A stretch of 64,000 nt of DNA from Macrobrachium rosenbergii (GCF_040412425.1 NC_089795.1:81123663-81187662); one strand, 5' to 3'; positions 14,415-27,693 are shown, counted from the first letter of the stretch. Translations and numbers: made by a program. Notes: a model not told the origin generated them from the sequence alone.

Positions 14415-15373
14415 TGGGGAGGGGGAGTAAAAATCTCGGTAACAGCAGATTTTCAATAGATATGAGCATGAGTGTCATACTAATTCTGTTAAGGACACTT
14501 ACGATTACAGCATAAAAACTCCAAAACCAAAAAATGGTTGAAAGTAAAATATTATGTAAAACTGAAGACAACTACCGCGGCCTCGTTTTTTTTTTTATGC
14601 TTATGTCTGTTGCTTATGTTTATGATACTTGCTGTCTTTTGCTTATGCTTTTCCATTCATCCCCCGGGGCTGGTACCAAACACGGCATCCATTTTGCACG
14701 CAAGCTGGTATTCCCGAACTCGAGGGGCGCGGTAGTAGTCTTCAGTTTTAACAAAAAATACCTTTAAAAATTACTGAAACAACTTTGACTAACATGGATA
14801 ATAAAACATCTAATAATTATATGGGTATCATTGGCTATAAACACATGACTGATAGAAGTTGTAATAGTCCCGCAATAAATACAGCGTGTTCTCTTTGCAT
14901 CCAGAATTGGTTACGTTTTCTACGGCTGTTTAACAGTAACTTGCACATCTTCGTGCTCTTATTTTAATACGAAAACAGAATTACTAAGAAAAACCTTGCT
15001 TGTTACTTCAAAGGTGGAGATAGCAGTAAGAAGTAGACAAAATTCAATGGTGTCAGAAATTAACATTGTTGTTCTAAATCCTGTTCTTTTCATTTGATAT
15101 TTTCGTTGTAAAAAAATAACCACGTAGGCACTGCACACAAATAAACAGCCAATTCAATCTGTCGTCGATACTTTCTACATATCGTATTACTTAACAATAA
15201 CTTTAGTCTAATTAACAGAATATTTTGATTTTTGGTGGACTGAACATAAGAGCACCATCACCCCAGATTCGTTTTCTTCTACTTCCGATGTTTTTCGGTA
15301 CCGGCCTGCTTTTCCTGTGAAGGCCCTCGGGATTATAGCTTTCTCGTTTTCCAACTTGGGTCGCAACTTGCCT

Positions 15374-15466
<93 letters not shown>
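15374..15466 (+). repeat. (TAA)n microsatellite
   Basis: About 31 pure trinucleotide units. Confidence 0.97.
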
Positions 15467-15469
<3 letters not shown>

Positions 15470-15849
15470 CATCAGAGGGTCATAAAGACACCCCAGGCCT
15501 AGAAGCTAACAGTGAGAGGGTATTTTCGTTCTATTATTTCAAATAACTCAATTATTATTATTATATTATTATTATAATCAGAAGATGAACCCTATTCATA
15601 TGGAACAAGCCCACCCAAGGGGCCACTGACTTGAAATTCAAGCTTCCAAAGATTATGGCGTTCATTCGAAAGAAGTAACAGAAGGTAATGGGAAATGCAG
15701 AAAGAGATCAGTTATTAGGAAAAACACATAAATCAACAAATAAATAAATAAGTAAAAATATAAGAAAATACTAAAATACAAGTTGAACTGAATTATAATC
15801 ACATTTACTACCCAACACCTTAACTATTAATGACACGTTGCCTACATAC

Positions 15850-16062
15850 CGTGAAAAGTTCCTCAACTTTGTGCCCCACCGTCTGTTCATCCACAGGCGT
15901 GTCTGTATGCTTGCCCATCAGGTCATACACGGCTTGCACCACATCCGTCATCTCTTGCCGAGTGATGCACCCGTCGCCATCCAGATCGTAGAGGGAGAAG
16001 ATCCACTTCAGCCGGTCGTTGAGGGAACCCCGAGATAGACGCGACAGAAGAGTGATCAGATC
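15850..16062 (-). CDS. KChIP: KChIP exon 4: EF-hand 3
   Basis: This exon has 71 whole codons, opening DLITLLSRLSRGSLNDRLKW and running to VEELFT. The EF-3 loop DLDGDGCITRQE has all canonical ligands (Asp at 1, 3 and 5, Gly at 6, Ile at 8, Glu at 12). The following helix, VVQAVYDLMGKHTDTPVDEQ, is highly diagnostic of KChIPs. The acceptor is TTATCTTTCAG|GAT and the donor is ACG|GTATGT, phase 0 at both ends. A copy of the ~300-bp repeat family B begins only about 60 bases upstream of the acceptor (at 16125), so the acceptor lies next to a mobile-repeat copy. Confidence 0.95.
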
Positions 16063-16124
16063 CTGAAAGATAATGATGCTATTAACATAAGAATTAACAT
16101 GAGGAAGAAGAAAATCACATACAC

Positions 16125-16428
16125 GAATTGAATGGAATATAAAATTTATGCCAAAGGCCAAGACAAGCGATGGGACCTATGAGGTCATTCAGCGCTGATA
16201 GGGAAACTGAGAGTACAAAGGCTTTATAAGGTGCAACAGGAAGAAAACCTCGAGGTTGCACTATGAAACAATTGTAAGAAGAGGATGGAAAATAATATGG
16301 AAGAAAAAATATGAATGGTTGTACTGTAAAAGAAATGAGAGGGGTTGCAGCTAGGAGCCCAAGGGACGCTGCAAAGAACCTCGCGTAATGCGCAGCATAA
16401 TGTGCAATGACGGCTCTAACCCCCTCGG
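16125..16428 (+). repeat. interspersed repeat family B, copy 2
   Basis: Contains GCCAAAGGCCAAGACAAGCG and GGGACCTATGAGGTCATTCA. The 3' hairpin is decayed (CATAATGTGCAATGACGG). It lies in intron 3, about 60 bases from the exon 4 acceptor. Confidence 0.85.
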
Positions 16429-18094
16429 GATCACATGCACGAAGAGATAACCAAAATAAATTACTCTCAGGTCTTAAGTTTCATTTTTGAAAACATTTCC
16501 TCTTGAGAAGAACCAATTTTCTACGGATATCGATCATGGGAACCCTTGTGCTGGGCTGTCCTAAATAATGAGAAACATCCCCTGCCATGGCTTCTCCATG
16601 GTCAGCCCTTCCCTTTTTCCAAATACAATCTTTGTCACTAAAGTGAAAATAATGTACAAAAAATTAGTCTCCTTGCTTTAAAATAATGTACAAAAAATTA
16701 GTCACGTTGCTCTTTATATTTTGTATCTTTATATTTCATACTGAAATATGTTACGGTAGTAAATGAATATCCAGTGATGGGACATCAATAGCATCACAGA
16801 ATTACAAACTCTGGAACTTGTGTTGGCTTGTGAGCTCATTTACCAGGAAAGGAACAAAAGCTTATGAAAATTTATCAAGACCGAAAAATAAGTTTAAGCA
16901 GTTTCATAATACTTCTGTAAAATATGCCTTTTACTCAACTCATTTAATGAAACAAGATGACAATGAAGTTAATACGGGAAAACTTACATCCAAAATTATT
17001 CAAAATTCACTTTGCTCAACTGTTATCAAAAGAACCTGTTACTATGTCCTACAGAGACCGAATTATACCACACACCTACGTATTTAAAGGAAATGTTTTA
17101 GAAGTAATGTTACCGTTTGCTTAAAACATACTTGGGCAGCCAAAATTGCCCCTTTAAGTGTCAAACAAGATGTGTAAGCAGCTACTCCTGTGTTCTGGAA
17201 TGAGGAATTTAGCCACAGACCATCATTTTCCCATTACATACGAATATTGACACCCCTGTTGCTCTGGTCAGGCTTTCTTCTGGAACTTGCAATGATCATT
17301 TAAATGTCATACCAGATATATGGAATAAAATATATATATAGCTTCTGGAGTGAAAAACGTTAGCGTTATTTAGCTATTAGAGTTCCTACATCTAATATTT
17401 ACTGAGAGGAATGATTCTTGCTTTTATGCACAAAGGATACAAATGTATGTAAGACTTATGGTTCAATAAGAATACAATTCAGATACACGCAAGCACACAT
17501 CTAGGTGAATGCAAACTTTTAAAGAGCGGTTTGGTACCTGCAAGAGTACTAAAGTGGGTTTGCATTCACACATTTATGTACAACACATGTATACATACGT
17601 ACATACATACATATACACTAATTATGTATGAGTGTGTGTATGAAGACACTGCTGAGCCAACTCTTCTTTATGAAAGTGGAGTGTATAAGCTTCATGAAAA
17701 TCAAAGTGAAAGACTGAATTTGTAGAAATATGGATATAAAGTAATAAAAAGTTTAATGTAGCTAGAAGGACGGGTCAGAGTACTTTGAAATGTTTTGGTC
17801 ATTTAGAAAGAATGGATGATGAGAGATTAGTGAAAGATTGGCAGAGTGAAAGAGGTACTAGAAAAGGAAGGGCCTCAGTGTGTATGTGCGTGTGTGTTTT
17901 GACAAAACACTGATGAGTCTTCTGTGTAGATATATCGAGATTCTGATGATATAGAAGATTTCTGCACATTAGGTTAATCCACAAACCAGTAGTTACGTAT
18001 TAGATGGGGTTCGATACCTTGACCTGATTTGGGAGCCACCCATTGTGAGACAAAAACGGTTTAAAGACGAAATACATACTACATACATATATAG

Positions 18095-18099
<5 letters not shown>

Positions 18100-18154
<55 letters not shown>

Positions 18155-18194
18155 CTTGGTCAGTACTATATCAGATATGAATACGCATATATCT

Positions 18195-18242
<48 letters not shown>

Positions 18243-18243
18243 G
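18100..18243 (+). repeat. (AT)n and (GA)n pair
   Basis: An AT run to 18152, and an interrupted GA run at 18195-18243. Confidence 0.95.
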
Positions 18244-19390
18244 CGGAGAGGAGGGCAATGGGGGTCCAGCAAGTGCTGAAATAGCTATACACAATTAGTG
18301 TTGATAACAATCATTAGAGCAGGTAATAGAGCGAATGAAATATCTGATTATTGTTTATGGAAACGCCGCAGCCATTCTCCTTACAAAACGACCAGGCCAA
18401 TGAGCCATTCGGCAGACAGTAAGATATAAATAGACATAAAACTTTTCGCATTACCCTGTATCGAAGGACATTAAACGCGACTGGTTATTGCACGGGTCGA
18501 TTATTCAAAACATATTATATATAATTTTTTCTCGCGCGTGAAACTTGAATTGACAGGTCGGGGCCATTTTGAAAATGAAATTCCGCATTAATGAAATATA
18601 TTAACGGGCAGGTGGGAATTGGGTTTGAATAACTGTATCGTTTGTTTAGTCTTAATTGTCGCGGGCTGTGATGTTATTATGATCTGAAAATAATTCCGGG
18701 GAGTAATTCATTGTTCCAAGAATAGCGCTCGGATTCCTGTTGACATTAATCATTTTTCGAGTTGGAATCTCATCACTCGTCCTTGGGAAATATAGAGGGC
18801 AAGGGGAAAATAAAGAGGCGATTTCTACGACGAAGTTATTTCGTGGAAATAATTAATTTAGGTTTCTATAAAGAATTGGAGTCCTTTACACACACACACA
18901 TATATACATATATAGTATATATTTATTTATTTATTTATAAACATGTGTATATATATATATATAACAAACATACATATAAATATGCTTAGCTATTATCTAA
19001 TTTTCCACTCTGCCTCAGTGTCTGCGTTGAATTTCGACTTTATCGCATACAGGCTGATTGACTGATTTAATATCACAAACTGGCGCTACGACTACCAAGA
19101 TATTCGACGTCAGAAATTCACTCGTTGCTAGTATAAGAAACTGAGGCTTGTTTCATTTTTTATCGGTCTTCAGCCCTGCCTCTCTTGTACCTTTCACGTT
19201 CAAAAATTCAACAGATCTTCCAAAAGACTCCACCGAAAGCCGACTTTCTTTATTCCACATTGACATCTCTTCAGTGCACCGTTTATTCACTTATTTATTA
19301 ATCTTCTCTGCATTTGCTTCCAGTAGAACAATTTATTCTTCTTAAAGTTCTTTGCTCATCTTCTCTCTCTCTCTCCTCCTCTCTTATACG

Positions 19391-19411
19391 CACACACATA
19401 TATATATATAT

Positions 19412-19487
<76 letters not shown>
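19391..19487 (+). repeat. (CA)n/(TA)n compound microsatellite
   Basis: Alternating CA and TA blocks ending in about 27 TA units. Confidence 0.95.
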
Positions 19488-19489
<2 letters not shown>

Positions 19490-19759
19490 ACGTCACAAAT
19501 GAAATCTCAGAAGGCATTGTAATGCAGCACTGAGAACTCTTAAAAATTTCTCCTAATAAAACAAAGTCTCCTTTTCCGTCGACATTATCACAGCGCAGTG
19601 TCTAATCCCCGGCAAAGATTGCCCTTCCGGGTCACGTAGCGATTCTAATCCTAAAAAGGAAAAAAATAATAATAAAAAAGAAATGAGAGGTGAACCCTTC
19701 TTCCTCCTCCATGAAATATGCAAAGGAGCCACTTGATTAGGCAAAACAAACAGCCTTAC

Positions 19760-19833
19760 CTCGAAATTTATGACCCCGGTGTTCTCCTTATCGAGGTTGT
19801 TGAACACGTAGTGCGGGTATTTGCTCAGACTGG
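19760..19833 (-). CDS. KChIP: KChIP exon 3: EF-hand 2
   Basis: A 74-base exon with two bases of a split codon followed by 24 codons reading SLSKYPHYVFNNLDKENTGV and then INFE. It corresponds to the family segment around YAHYLFNAFDxxxxGxIxFE. The acceptor is TTCTTTCTTCTCCACAG and the donor is GAG|GTAAGG; the phase is 1 in, 0 out. The EF-2 loop starts at the Asp of LDKENTG and ends with the Asp that opens exon 4. That puts Asp rather than Glu at loop position 12, as in vertebrate KChIPs, where this hand binds divalent ions weakly. Confidence 0.92.
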
Positions 19834-20605
19834 CTGTGGAGAAGAAAGAACAAGAAGTTGGGTAAACATTAGACAACTTGGATGAAAAATTTAGGAGTAT
19901 TTTATACGAGGAAGAATAGTAATAAAAAAAATCCCCACCAGATTTCTGTTCCGTTTTCTGATGAAACAGATGAGCACTGACGAGTCTCGTATTTTTGGGG
20001 AAGCTTAGAGCGAAGAAGGAAATGCCAAAATTATAAAATTTTCATAAAAAAATTAAGAAAATCTGTGTTTATCCGAAGTCTCGCTTAAGAGAAAAAACTA
20101 TAAATTAAGCAGTAAAATTACTTTTGGAGATCATTCAGTACGTGAGGAAAAATTATGGAAGATGACAATTATTGATTGTCCATTCGGAAGCCAAACGAAG
20201 AAGCTCATGAAACTAAATAACTGAATATTTTGCTGTTCTTCCGAGATCAGTTCCTTGTTTAAGTATCTCGACCATTACAGTATACCGAAGTTTCTCAAGA
20301 CAACAGAAAAACAAAGAAATGAATACATTACCTTGTAAAACTAATAAATATTAGATAAAATGGGTATTATAAAAAATTAAGGTCTGCCCTTCGACAACAG
20401 AAAAACAAAAGAAATAAATGCATTACTTAGCAAAACTAATACATATTACATAAAAAATTCATTGCTAAACCATTATGGCGTCAGGATACCAGATGGATTC
20501 AAAACTGGTTTACTAAATAATGATGGTCAACTGATACTTGCATGGGGAAGGCAGACTATGTTATACAATTACAGCAGAGAGATAGATAGATAGATATATG
20601 AATGA

Positions 20606-20610
<5 letters not shown>

Positions 20611-20652
<42 letters not shown>
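20611..20652 (+). repeat. (GA)n microsatellite
   Basis: About 21 units, preceded by a short GATA run. Confidence 0.95.
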
Positions 20653-20656
<4 letters not shown>

Positions 20657-21110
20657 GAGGGAATGTTTACGGAAAAACCATCGCCTGATCCCAAGGTTCC
20701 GCCATTAGCCAATTAACTGATCATGAGAAAAAATGTAAATGATAATCTAACCCCTGGAGTGGATGTGGACGGGGTATGGCCAACAGGAAAGCCCAAAGTA
20801 AATTAACTTACCAAAAGGAGCACGGATTACAAGCCCCCATTTGCAGGAGCATTTGAATTTTTTTTTATTTTTAAGGGCGTGGTTTGAAGGGAAAAGGCTA
20901 AAAGCATAAGGCAGGATTTTAGGATATAGTCTAAAGTAAAAAAAAAAAAATTTGTCATTGCCTCAAAACAGCGACATTATTGTTGTTATGTTTTTATATT
21001 CATTTTACTTAGGAGTAATTTCATCGTTTAAATTCATAACAAATGCGAATTACCTATAACGAAGCTGTCAACCTTCTATGAATAAAGATGAAGGAATTTG
21101 CAGCTTGATT

Positions 21111-21305
<195 letters not shown>

Positions 21306-21386
21306 AACAGACATAAAAGAAATCCTCAAGGTTCCCTAACTCTCTTAGCTGCCTATCAGGGATCGCTCTCTGACTCCCACTCCCAC

Positions 21387-21579
21387 CTCCCTCAAGGGAA
21401 CATCTGGAAATAGAGCTCCTTGAAAGCGTGTTCGGTAACGACTCCCGTGGGGCACCTGTCCTTGAAGCTCCTGTACAGGCGCTGCAGTTCCGGTCGCGTG
21501 AAGTGCGTTGTTCTGCAGAGGGCGTTGATGTCCTCGGGTCTGTACCGCGGCTCTTGCTCTATGATCTCGAATTCGGCGT
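21387..21579 (-). CDS. KChIP: KChIP exon 2: core start and degenerate EF-hand 1
   Basis: After completing an Asp codon with exon 1, this exon encodes [20 protein letters not shown], then a Thr/Phe-rich helix ([19 protein letters not shown]) and EF-hand 1. EF-hand 1 has the Cys-Pro pair typical of neuronal calcium sensors, which prevents calcium binding. The exon ends in ELYFQMFP. The acceptor is a CT-rich tract followed by CCAACAG. Downstream, the only sensible donor is GGGAG|GTGGGAG at 21386-21385. In the sequence as given, the frame runs into TGA (21394-21392) right after the Phe-Pro. Deleting one base of the TT (21395-21394) gives FPEGA, which joins exon 3 in phase and matches the FPxGD/A motif of the family. 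So this exon carries either a 1-base assembly insertion or a true frameshift. Confidence 0.9.
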
Positions 21580-22024
21580 CTGTTGGCATGGAGAGAGAGA
21601 GAGTGAGAGAGACAGAGGGAAAGATAGACTCAAAATAATAGATTTAGGATGAATGGTTAGTTTGTATTATTTTATATATCTAACTGCAGTTCTATCAAAA
21701 CATTTTTATTTTCATGAAGTTCAACTGTCATAGGCACTGGGACCTGTCCCCCAATGGCTGTCGGCCTAAGAAACAGGAGATCAGGGCCTGCCCTATGAGC
21801 CTACAGAAGCCCAGGAGGACTTTAACTTTTTAACTTTTAAAGTTCAGTTATTTTTGCCATTTCCTAAAAAGAATGCTCAGGACCGTGTTACCTTGCTTAG
21901 CGAAGATATATAGTTTTATGGCTTATTTAAATGAACTACTGATCGGATATACTTTTAATTCCTTTTCGTTCCACCTTACACCATCAACTTACCCATCCAT
22001 CTACTCTACTATCACACGAATTAA

Positions 22025-22390
22025 AAAAGTCTTTTCCTATCCCTTTTCCTTCTTCCATGTATACTTATGTATATTTTTGTTTGGACACAGGACTCACCAT
22101 TCTCATTTACTCCAGAAACTTCATAACTACCAACAACACGATCTTCTCCTGTGTCAGGTACCTTTGCATTTAAATCACCAAGCACAACTAACCTTTTATA
22201 TTCTCCAAAGCCAGCATAGCACAGGATCAGACTCTCTAAAAATGTCTCCACTTTTATTTTTTAACACCAATGAATCTTACTCAGACACTCCTTCAGTAAA
22301 ACCATTTGTACTTTTTCACACATCTCAAGTTTTCCTGACACTATAAGCACCATCTCTTTCCTGGGTCTACACCTTTCCACAACATCTATT
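22025..22390 (-). pseudogene. non-LTR retrotransposon endonuclease fragment
   Basis: On the minus strand, the frame starting at 22251 contains KRLVVLGDLNAKVPDTGED followed by VVGSYEVSGVNENGE. This is the GDxNAxVG...VGxxGxxxxNENG signature of APE-type endonucleases in non-LTR retrotransposons. An upstream piece (GVDPGKEMVLIVSGKLEMCE) is interrupted by a stop. Only this domain part survives. Confidence 0.7.
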
Positions 22391-22437
22391 CTACACTATC
22401 ATTCACAATAATGTATATATATGATATATACATATAG

Positions 22438-22444
<7 letters not shown>

Positions 22445-22492
<48 letters not shown>
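22445..22492 (+). repeat. (AT)n microsatellite
   Basis: About 24 units. Confidence 0.95.
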
Positions 22493-22497
<5 letters not shown>

Positions 22498-23079
22498 TAT
22501 ATATTCTGACAGAGATTTATATTCCATAGGCACCCCTAGGCACTCTTTAATTCCCAACATTTCAAATTCAAATTCATTTTTCAATGGCCCTCATGAATAA
22601 CTCTGCATTCTACCTCCTGAAAAGAGCATTTGCATAAAAGCATCCACATAATGACGCTTTTGTCCATTCAAAAGGTTCCAATTGCAGCTGCAAAAAAGCA
22701 CCGTTTTGGGGGGCAATAATGCAAAACACTTTATCGCCTAAAATAAACCCTTTAGCTTTGCCCCGATGAAAATCAAGATAACGCACGTGTGACGATAAAA
22801 ATAGTGTCACGTACAACGCTCATGCGCAATGCATGTTGAGCATATGAACAGACCAACATTTTTACCACCAATTTTGCTTCTTAGTAGAAGAAGATGCCTG
22901 CGGGTATTACCCTCCAAATTTTCGGTATTGTCCTGGGGCGTCTTCTGGCCTATTTTGGGTACTGTCCATACCCAACTTTCCTTTACCTCGCCGATAAACC
23001 GGCCATCAATTTAACATATTTACTAATTTATGTGGTATATACAGAAGTGTATGAGTAAGGTATATGAACATCTATGTTC

Positions 23080-23399
<320 letters not shown>

Positions 23400-23934
23400 C
23401 ACTAATTAATGTAAGCATCCTGTACAAGAATTTTACAAACAGATGTGGGATTTAGTTTGTACATAAGATAGTGAGTTCTTTGGGCCCCAATTAGACAGAG
23501 TACTGGTTGCCTCCCAAAACTCTACGCGTTTCTATTTTTCTTTCTCTACGCGGTTCACTTTTGTTTGTTCAGCATGAAGCCACGTCTAGAACCACAGCAG
23601 AATAGCCTAAAGAACTACGAAGTAAGCTAAAGCCGGTTGTCCCACGGGACAAACAGCATATGCAAATGGAAAACGTCAGTGAACACAACATAAGATTTCG
23701 TTCCCCACAGATAAAAACCTCGCTGATTAATGTTTCCAAATATATAAACAAAAGTCTGTCGTTTAATTTATAATTCGAAATAACGAGACAGTGCGTACCT
23801 TCCTTTATTTCTTTAACAATTCATCGTTATTTTTCACTAGGCTTAATAACAGGGACTGCTACTCTGAGTCTCCTATTAACCGTTGTTATTGAGTGTGACA
23901 GCTATTTGCTTTGCTAAGTCTTCTAGACCTCATG

Positions 23935-24236
23935 AAATGGAATGCAATATGGAATTTTGGCCCAAGGCCGAACGCCGGGACCTATAAGGTCATTCAGTGC
24001 TGAAAGGGAAATCAATAGTAGAAAGGTTTGAAAGGTATAACAGAAGGAAAACCTCGCAGTTGCACTATGAACCAATTGTTAGAAGTTGGAGAGTAAGATG
24101 GAAGAAAGAGAGTATGAACAGAGGTACAGCAAAAGGAATGAAAAGGGATTGAAGCTAGGGGCCGAACGGACGCTGCAAAGAATCTAATGCCTACAGTGCA
24201 CCGCATGAGGTGCACTGGCGGCATTAACCCGCTACG
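23935..24236 (+). repeat. interspersed repeat family B, copy 3
   Basis: A well-preserved copy. The 3' hairpin is perfect: CAGTGCACC, GCATGA loop, GGTGCACTG (24195-24218). Confidence 0.85.
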
Positions 24237-24639
24237 AGGTCTAGACCTCTTGGATAAATACATTAAGAATTGATAAAAAAAAAAAAAATCTCGAAGTTGG
24301 AAACTGGAGATTTTCTGTCAACTCAAAAGGGAACGACCTGCTTAAATCAATTGGCCCTAACATGACGACAGAAGAAAATGGGTCCCAATTACCCAAAAGA
24401 GCGACCCATTCGGACGAATGAGCGCTCATGAGGGAAGGTCCCGTGTCCAAATGGCAGAGGAGGATAACGATCGCTTGCATTTTTGAGGTTCGACTCGAGA
24501 GGATGATTAGGATTCTTTGAAGTCCTTTCCATTTTCTCCAATCCTTCTTAATCCTTAAGGGACTCCCAACCAATTCTTTTAGGAAAATTTTTCCATTTGG
24601 TTTTCCGAGGTGCTTTCTTCTCAAGATGAGAGGGGTGGA

Positions 24640-24705
24640 TCCTCTCTCTCTCTCTCTGTAACAGTGCATTTGGCAATGGATAATTACAGTGACTATATCA
24701 AGAGA

Positions 24706-24738
<33 letters not shown>

Positions 24739-24795
24739 CAATGCATTTTGAAATGGATAATTATTTAGCGAGGACTCCTTGACTATATCGAGAGG

Positions 24796-24849
<54 letters not shown>

Positions 24850-25000
24850 CAGTGCATTTGGAAATGGATGATTATTTGACGAAGACTCCTTGACTATATC
24901 AAGAGACTCTCTCTCTCTCTCTCTCTCTCTCTGTAACAGTGCATTTGGAAATGGATAATTATTTGGCGAAGACTCCTTGACTATATCAAGAGATCGGAAA
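24640..25000 (+). repeat. tandem array of (CT)n plus ~70-bp spacer
   Basis: Four units: a (CT)n block followed by GTAACAGTGCATTTGGAAAT then GGATAATTATTTGGCGAAGA then CTCCTTGACTATATCAAGAG. The first two spacers are shorter or partly changed. Confidence 0.88.
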
Positions 25001-25472
25001 TCCGCAATTTTTAGCTCCTTTTTTAATCATAAGCCAAACTACCATCTCTGGTATTGATATTTTCCTAAATAGTCTAGTTTACGAGACTAAATATAATGTA
25101 TAGTAAAATACAGTCAAATACTGACATCTGGATATTGATATTCATTGCTCATTGAGTCAGAGACATAATCATGATGCTGAAATTTCCTATATTCATAAAT
25201 GTCATGGTATCCTACAACCAATGGTCAATGAACACTTTTCTCTATAATAATTCTATGTAGCTTGAGCATCGTGTCAAACATTTTCTGGAATTTCCGATCA
25301 GCTTAAGTCCGTAAGATTTATTGACTGAATTATATATACTGATGTTGCATGGACGCATTGCAAACAATGAGCTAGGACCAGTTTTATTCTGTATCAAGTA
25401 TTGCCTTAGGAAGAATTTATTGAATTTCATGGCAATTCTGACTGTAAAGCTAAATCCGGAATTCTTGTAAAT

Positions 25473-25478
<6 letters not shown>

Positions 25479-25541
<63 letters not shown>
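25479..25541 (+). repeat. (GA)n microsatellite
   Basis: About 31 units. Confidence 0.96.
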
Positions 25542-25544
<3 letters not shown>

Positions 25545-26121
25545 GCTTTCAAAATGGAATCTTGAAGATGTGATTTAATAGTTTTGCCTATAACGAATTC
25601 GGCGTTGATGATCTTGGAGGTGATACAGCAGTTTATAGAATGAATTCAATCATCAATCTGAGAAAAAATTAATATAAAGGCTATAAATGTCAACATAATA
25701 AATAAAATACTGTCAAAGGAAACAAGTGATGCAAACAAAACCTATTTCCGTTTTAAGCAAACATTTCAGACTACCAGATTTATTTCTTTAACCCATAAGC
25801 TTAAAATGGCCGAAAACAAAACATGTTTGATGATGAACAGAGGGAAAGAAAATCACTTTTTTTTTTTTTTGTCTTTCGGAAACATAAATAACTTTTAGCA
25901 TACGTTTAAAAATATTTTATTTTTCGTTTCTTGGGACGATAAAATTTGCCCGAGAAGGAGGAATAATACGAAACATTGTTTGGCCTCTTCTCCAAGAATA
26001 GGTATACCTATGTTGTCCCAGACTAATCTTGCCCTCTAAGGATGAAAGGCTGCACAACATTTGCCTTCAGAGAATTCCCTCGGAGAATCCTTTCGTGATA
26101 GGGGTGGGAGGCTAAACAGGG

Positions 26122-26123
<2 letters not shown>

Positions 26124-26216
<93 letters not shown>
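26124..26216 (+). repeat. (AT)n microsatellite
   Basis: About 46 units. Confidence 0.97.
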
Positions 26217-26218
<2 letters not shown>

Positions 26219-26363
26219 TTAACTAAGAAAAAATCTACACCTGTTCATTTATTTTTCCTCTGGCAAGGAGTGATATATAAAACACGCATCAGAGGGATTA
26301 TGATATGTACACAATATATATACAGTATATATATATGTATAGATGTGTAATATATATATATAT

Positions 26364-26375
<12 letters not shown>

Positions 26376-26429
<54 letters not shown>
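26376..26429 (+). repeat. (AT)n microsatellite
   Basis: About 26 units. Confidence 0.95.
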
Positions 26430-26435
<6 letters not shown>

Positions 26436-26821
26436 TCATCACATCACCATGATTTATATACAAACATTAAGCTACAAATATCGCTTAATACTTTTTGCTC
26501 TGAAAGATGGCGGCTTCATGAAAACAAAAAAAGGCAGCCACTGACGGATTCCTATTTCCATTTCTGACAACCTACACTTCGACCTTTTCCATTTTACATA
26601 AACTACGCATTCACTCCTACTTGTGCTACTACCGTATTCTTTTGCCGGGGAAATTTAATTTCGTATTCGAAGTTTGAAAGCTTCGCTGTGTAAACTACTA
26701 CTACTAGTACCAGATTTCTTCCCGTGTACTACGGCGGTATCAAATGCACGATCAAACTGAATATTTTTGTCCACCTTTTATAACTTGGATTCTATTCAGG
26801 CACATTCGAATTCTGATTTGG

Positions 26822-27110
26822 AATTGAATTGAATATAACAGTTAGGCCAAAGGCTAAACGCTGGGACCTATGAGGTCATTCAGCGAAGGAAGGGAAAGAG
26901 AGACCAAAGGAGGTTTTCAAGGTGTAACAGGAGGAAAACTGTTAGGAGATGCTGGAAAGTAAGATGGAAGAAAGAGAATATGAAAGGAGGTACAGTACAA
27001 GGAATGAGGGGGTTGCAGCTAGGGGCGGAAGGGACGCTGCAAGAACCTTAAATAATGCCCACCGTGCGCCGCGTGAGGTGTCCTGACGGCACTAACCACC
27101 TACAGCGTCG
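26822..27110 (+). repeat. interspersed repeat family B, copy 4
   Basis: Keeps GGGACCTATGAGGTCATTCA and the GTTGCAGCTAGGGGC segment. It has an internal deletion of the GCAGTTGCACTATGAAACAA part and a decayed 3' hairpin. Confidence 0.8.
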
Positions 27111-27615
27111 AATTCTGATGAAATGCTTTCTTAAAGCCACAGTAAATTGAAACGTTCTCAGTTGGGACAAAACAGGAGTGATGATAACAACAATGGCCGT
27201 GTGGGCGCAAAAAATAAATTTAAAAAATGAAATTCATACATAAAGGTTTTGGGCTGGTAACCTTCGGCCACCTCTCTCTCTCTCTCTCTCTCTCTTTTCT
27301 TTTCATTTCCTTTTGAGAAATGGGGTCAAGTCCCTGTAAGTACAAAAGTAAACACGGAGAAAAAGTGCACAATATTGTTTAGCCTTCTCTTTACCTGTAG
27401 GAGGGGAAGGCGCAGTTGGGTTGGGAACGTTTATTTGGTAACAAAAAATACGACGCTTATTATAGAAAGGTCCAAATATAGCGAGAAAAGATTTACGGTG
27501 CCTAAAGAGAGTATAAGAGCTTTTTTTTCATAGGAAACGAGGAATATATTTTCCCAATGAAATAGAACAGCTGTAGTGTTTTGGTACATTAGTAGTAGGC
27601 GTAGTAGTGCGTACA

Positions 27616-27618
<3 letters not shown>

Positions 27619-27691
<73 letters not shown>
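27619..27691 (+). repeat. (GA)n microsatellite
   Basis: About 36 units. Confidence 0.96.

Positions 27692-27693
<2 letters not shown>

Larger units (their letters stand above)
11577..15849 (-). other. KChIP intron 4
   Basis: A 4.3-kb GT-AG intron. It contains a minus-oriented family B repeat (12.37 kb), a (GA)n array (14.36 kb) and a (TAA)n array (15.37 kb). Nothing else is recognised. Confidence 0.85.
16063..19759 (-). other. KChIP intron 3
   Basis: A 3.7-kb GT-AG intron. It holds a family B repeat copy right beside its 3' end, compound (AT)n/(GA)n at 18.1 kb and (CA)n/(AT)n at 19.4 kb. The stretch at about 18.36-18.76 kb has ordinary base composition, no simple repeat and no match elsewhere in the window. 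It could be unique or conserved non-coding DNA, but that needs a comparison. Confidence 0.85.

Noticed and set aside
15541..15800. AT-rich stretch after the (TAA)n array that looks like an interspersed repeat
   Set aside because: Only one copy lies in this window, so repeat status cannot be shown from the sequence given.
24012..24263. Open frame inside a family B repeat
   Set aside because: It is not preserved in the other five copies.
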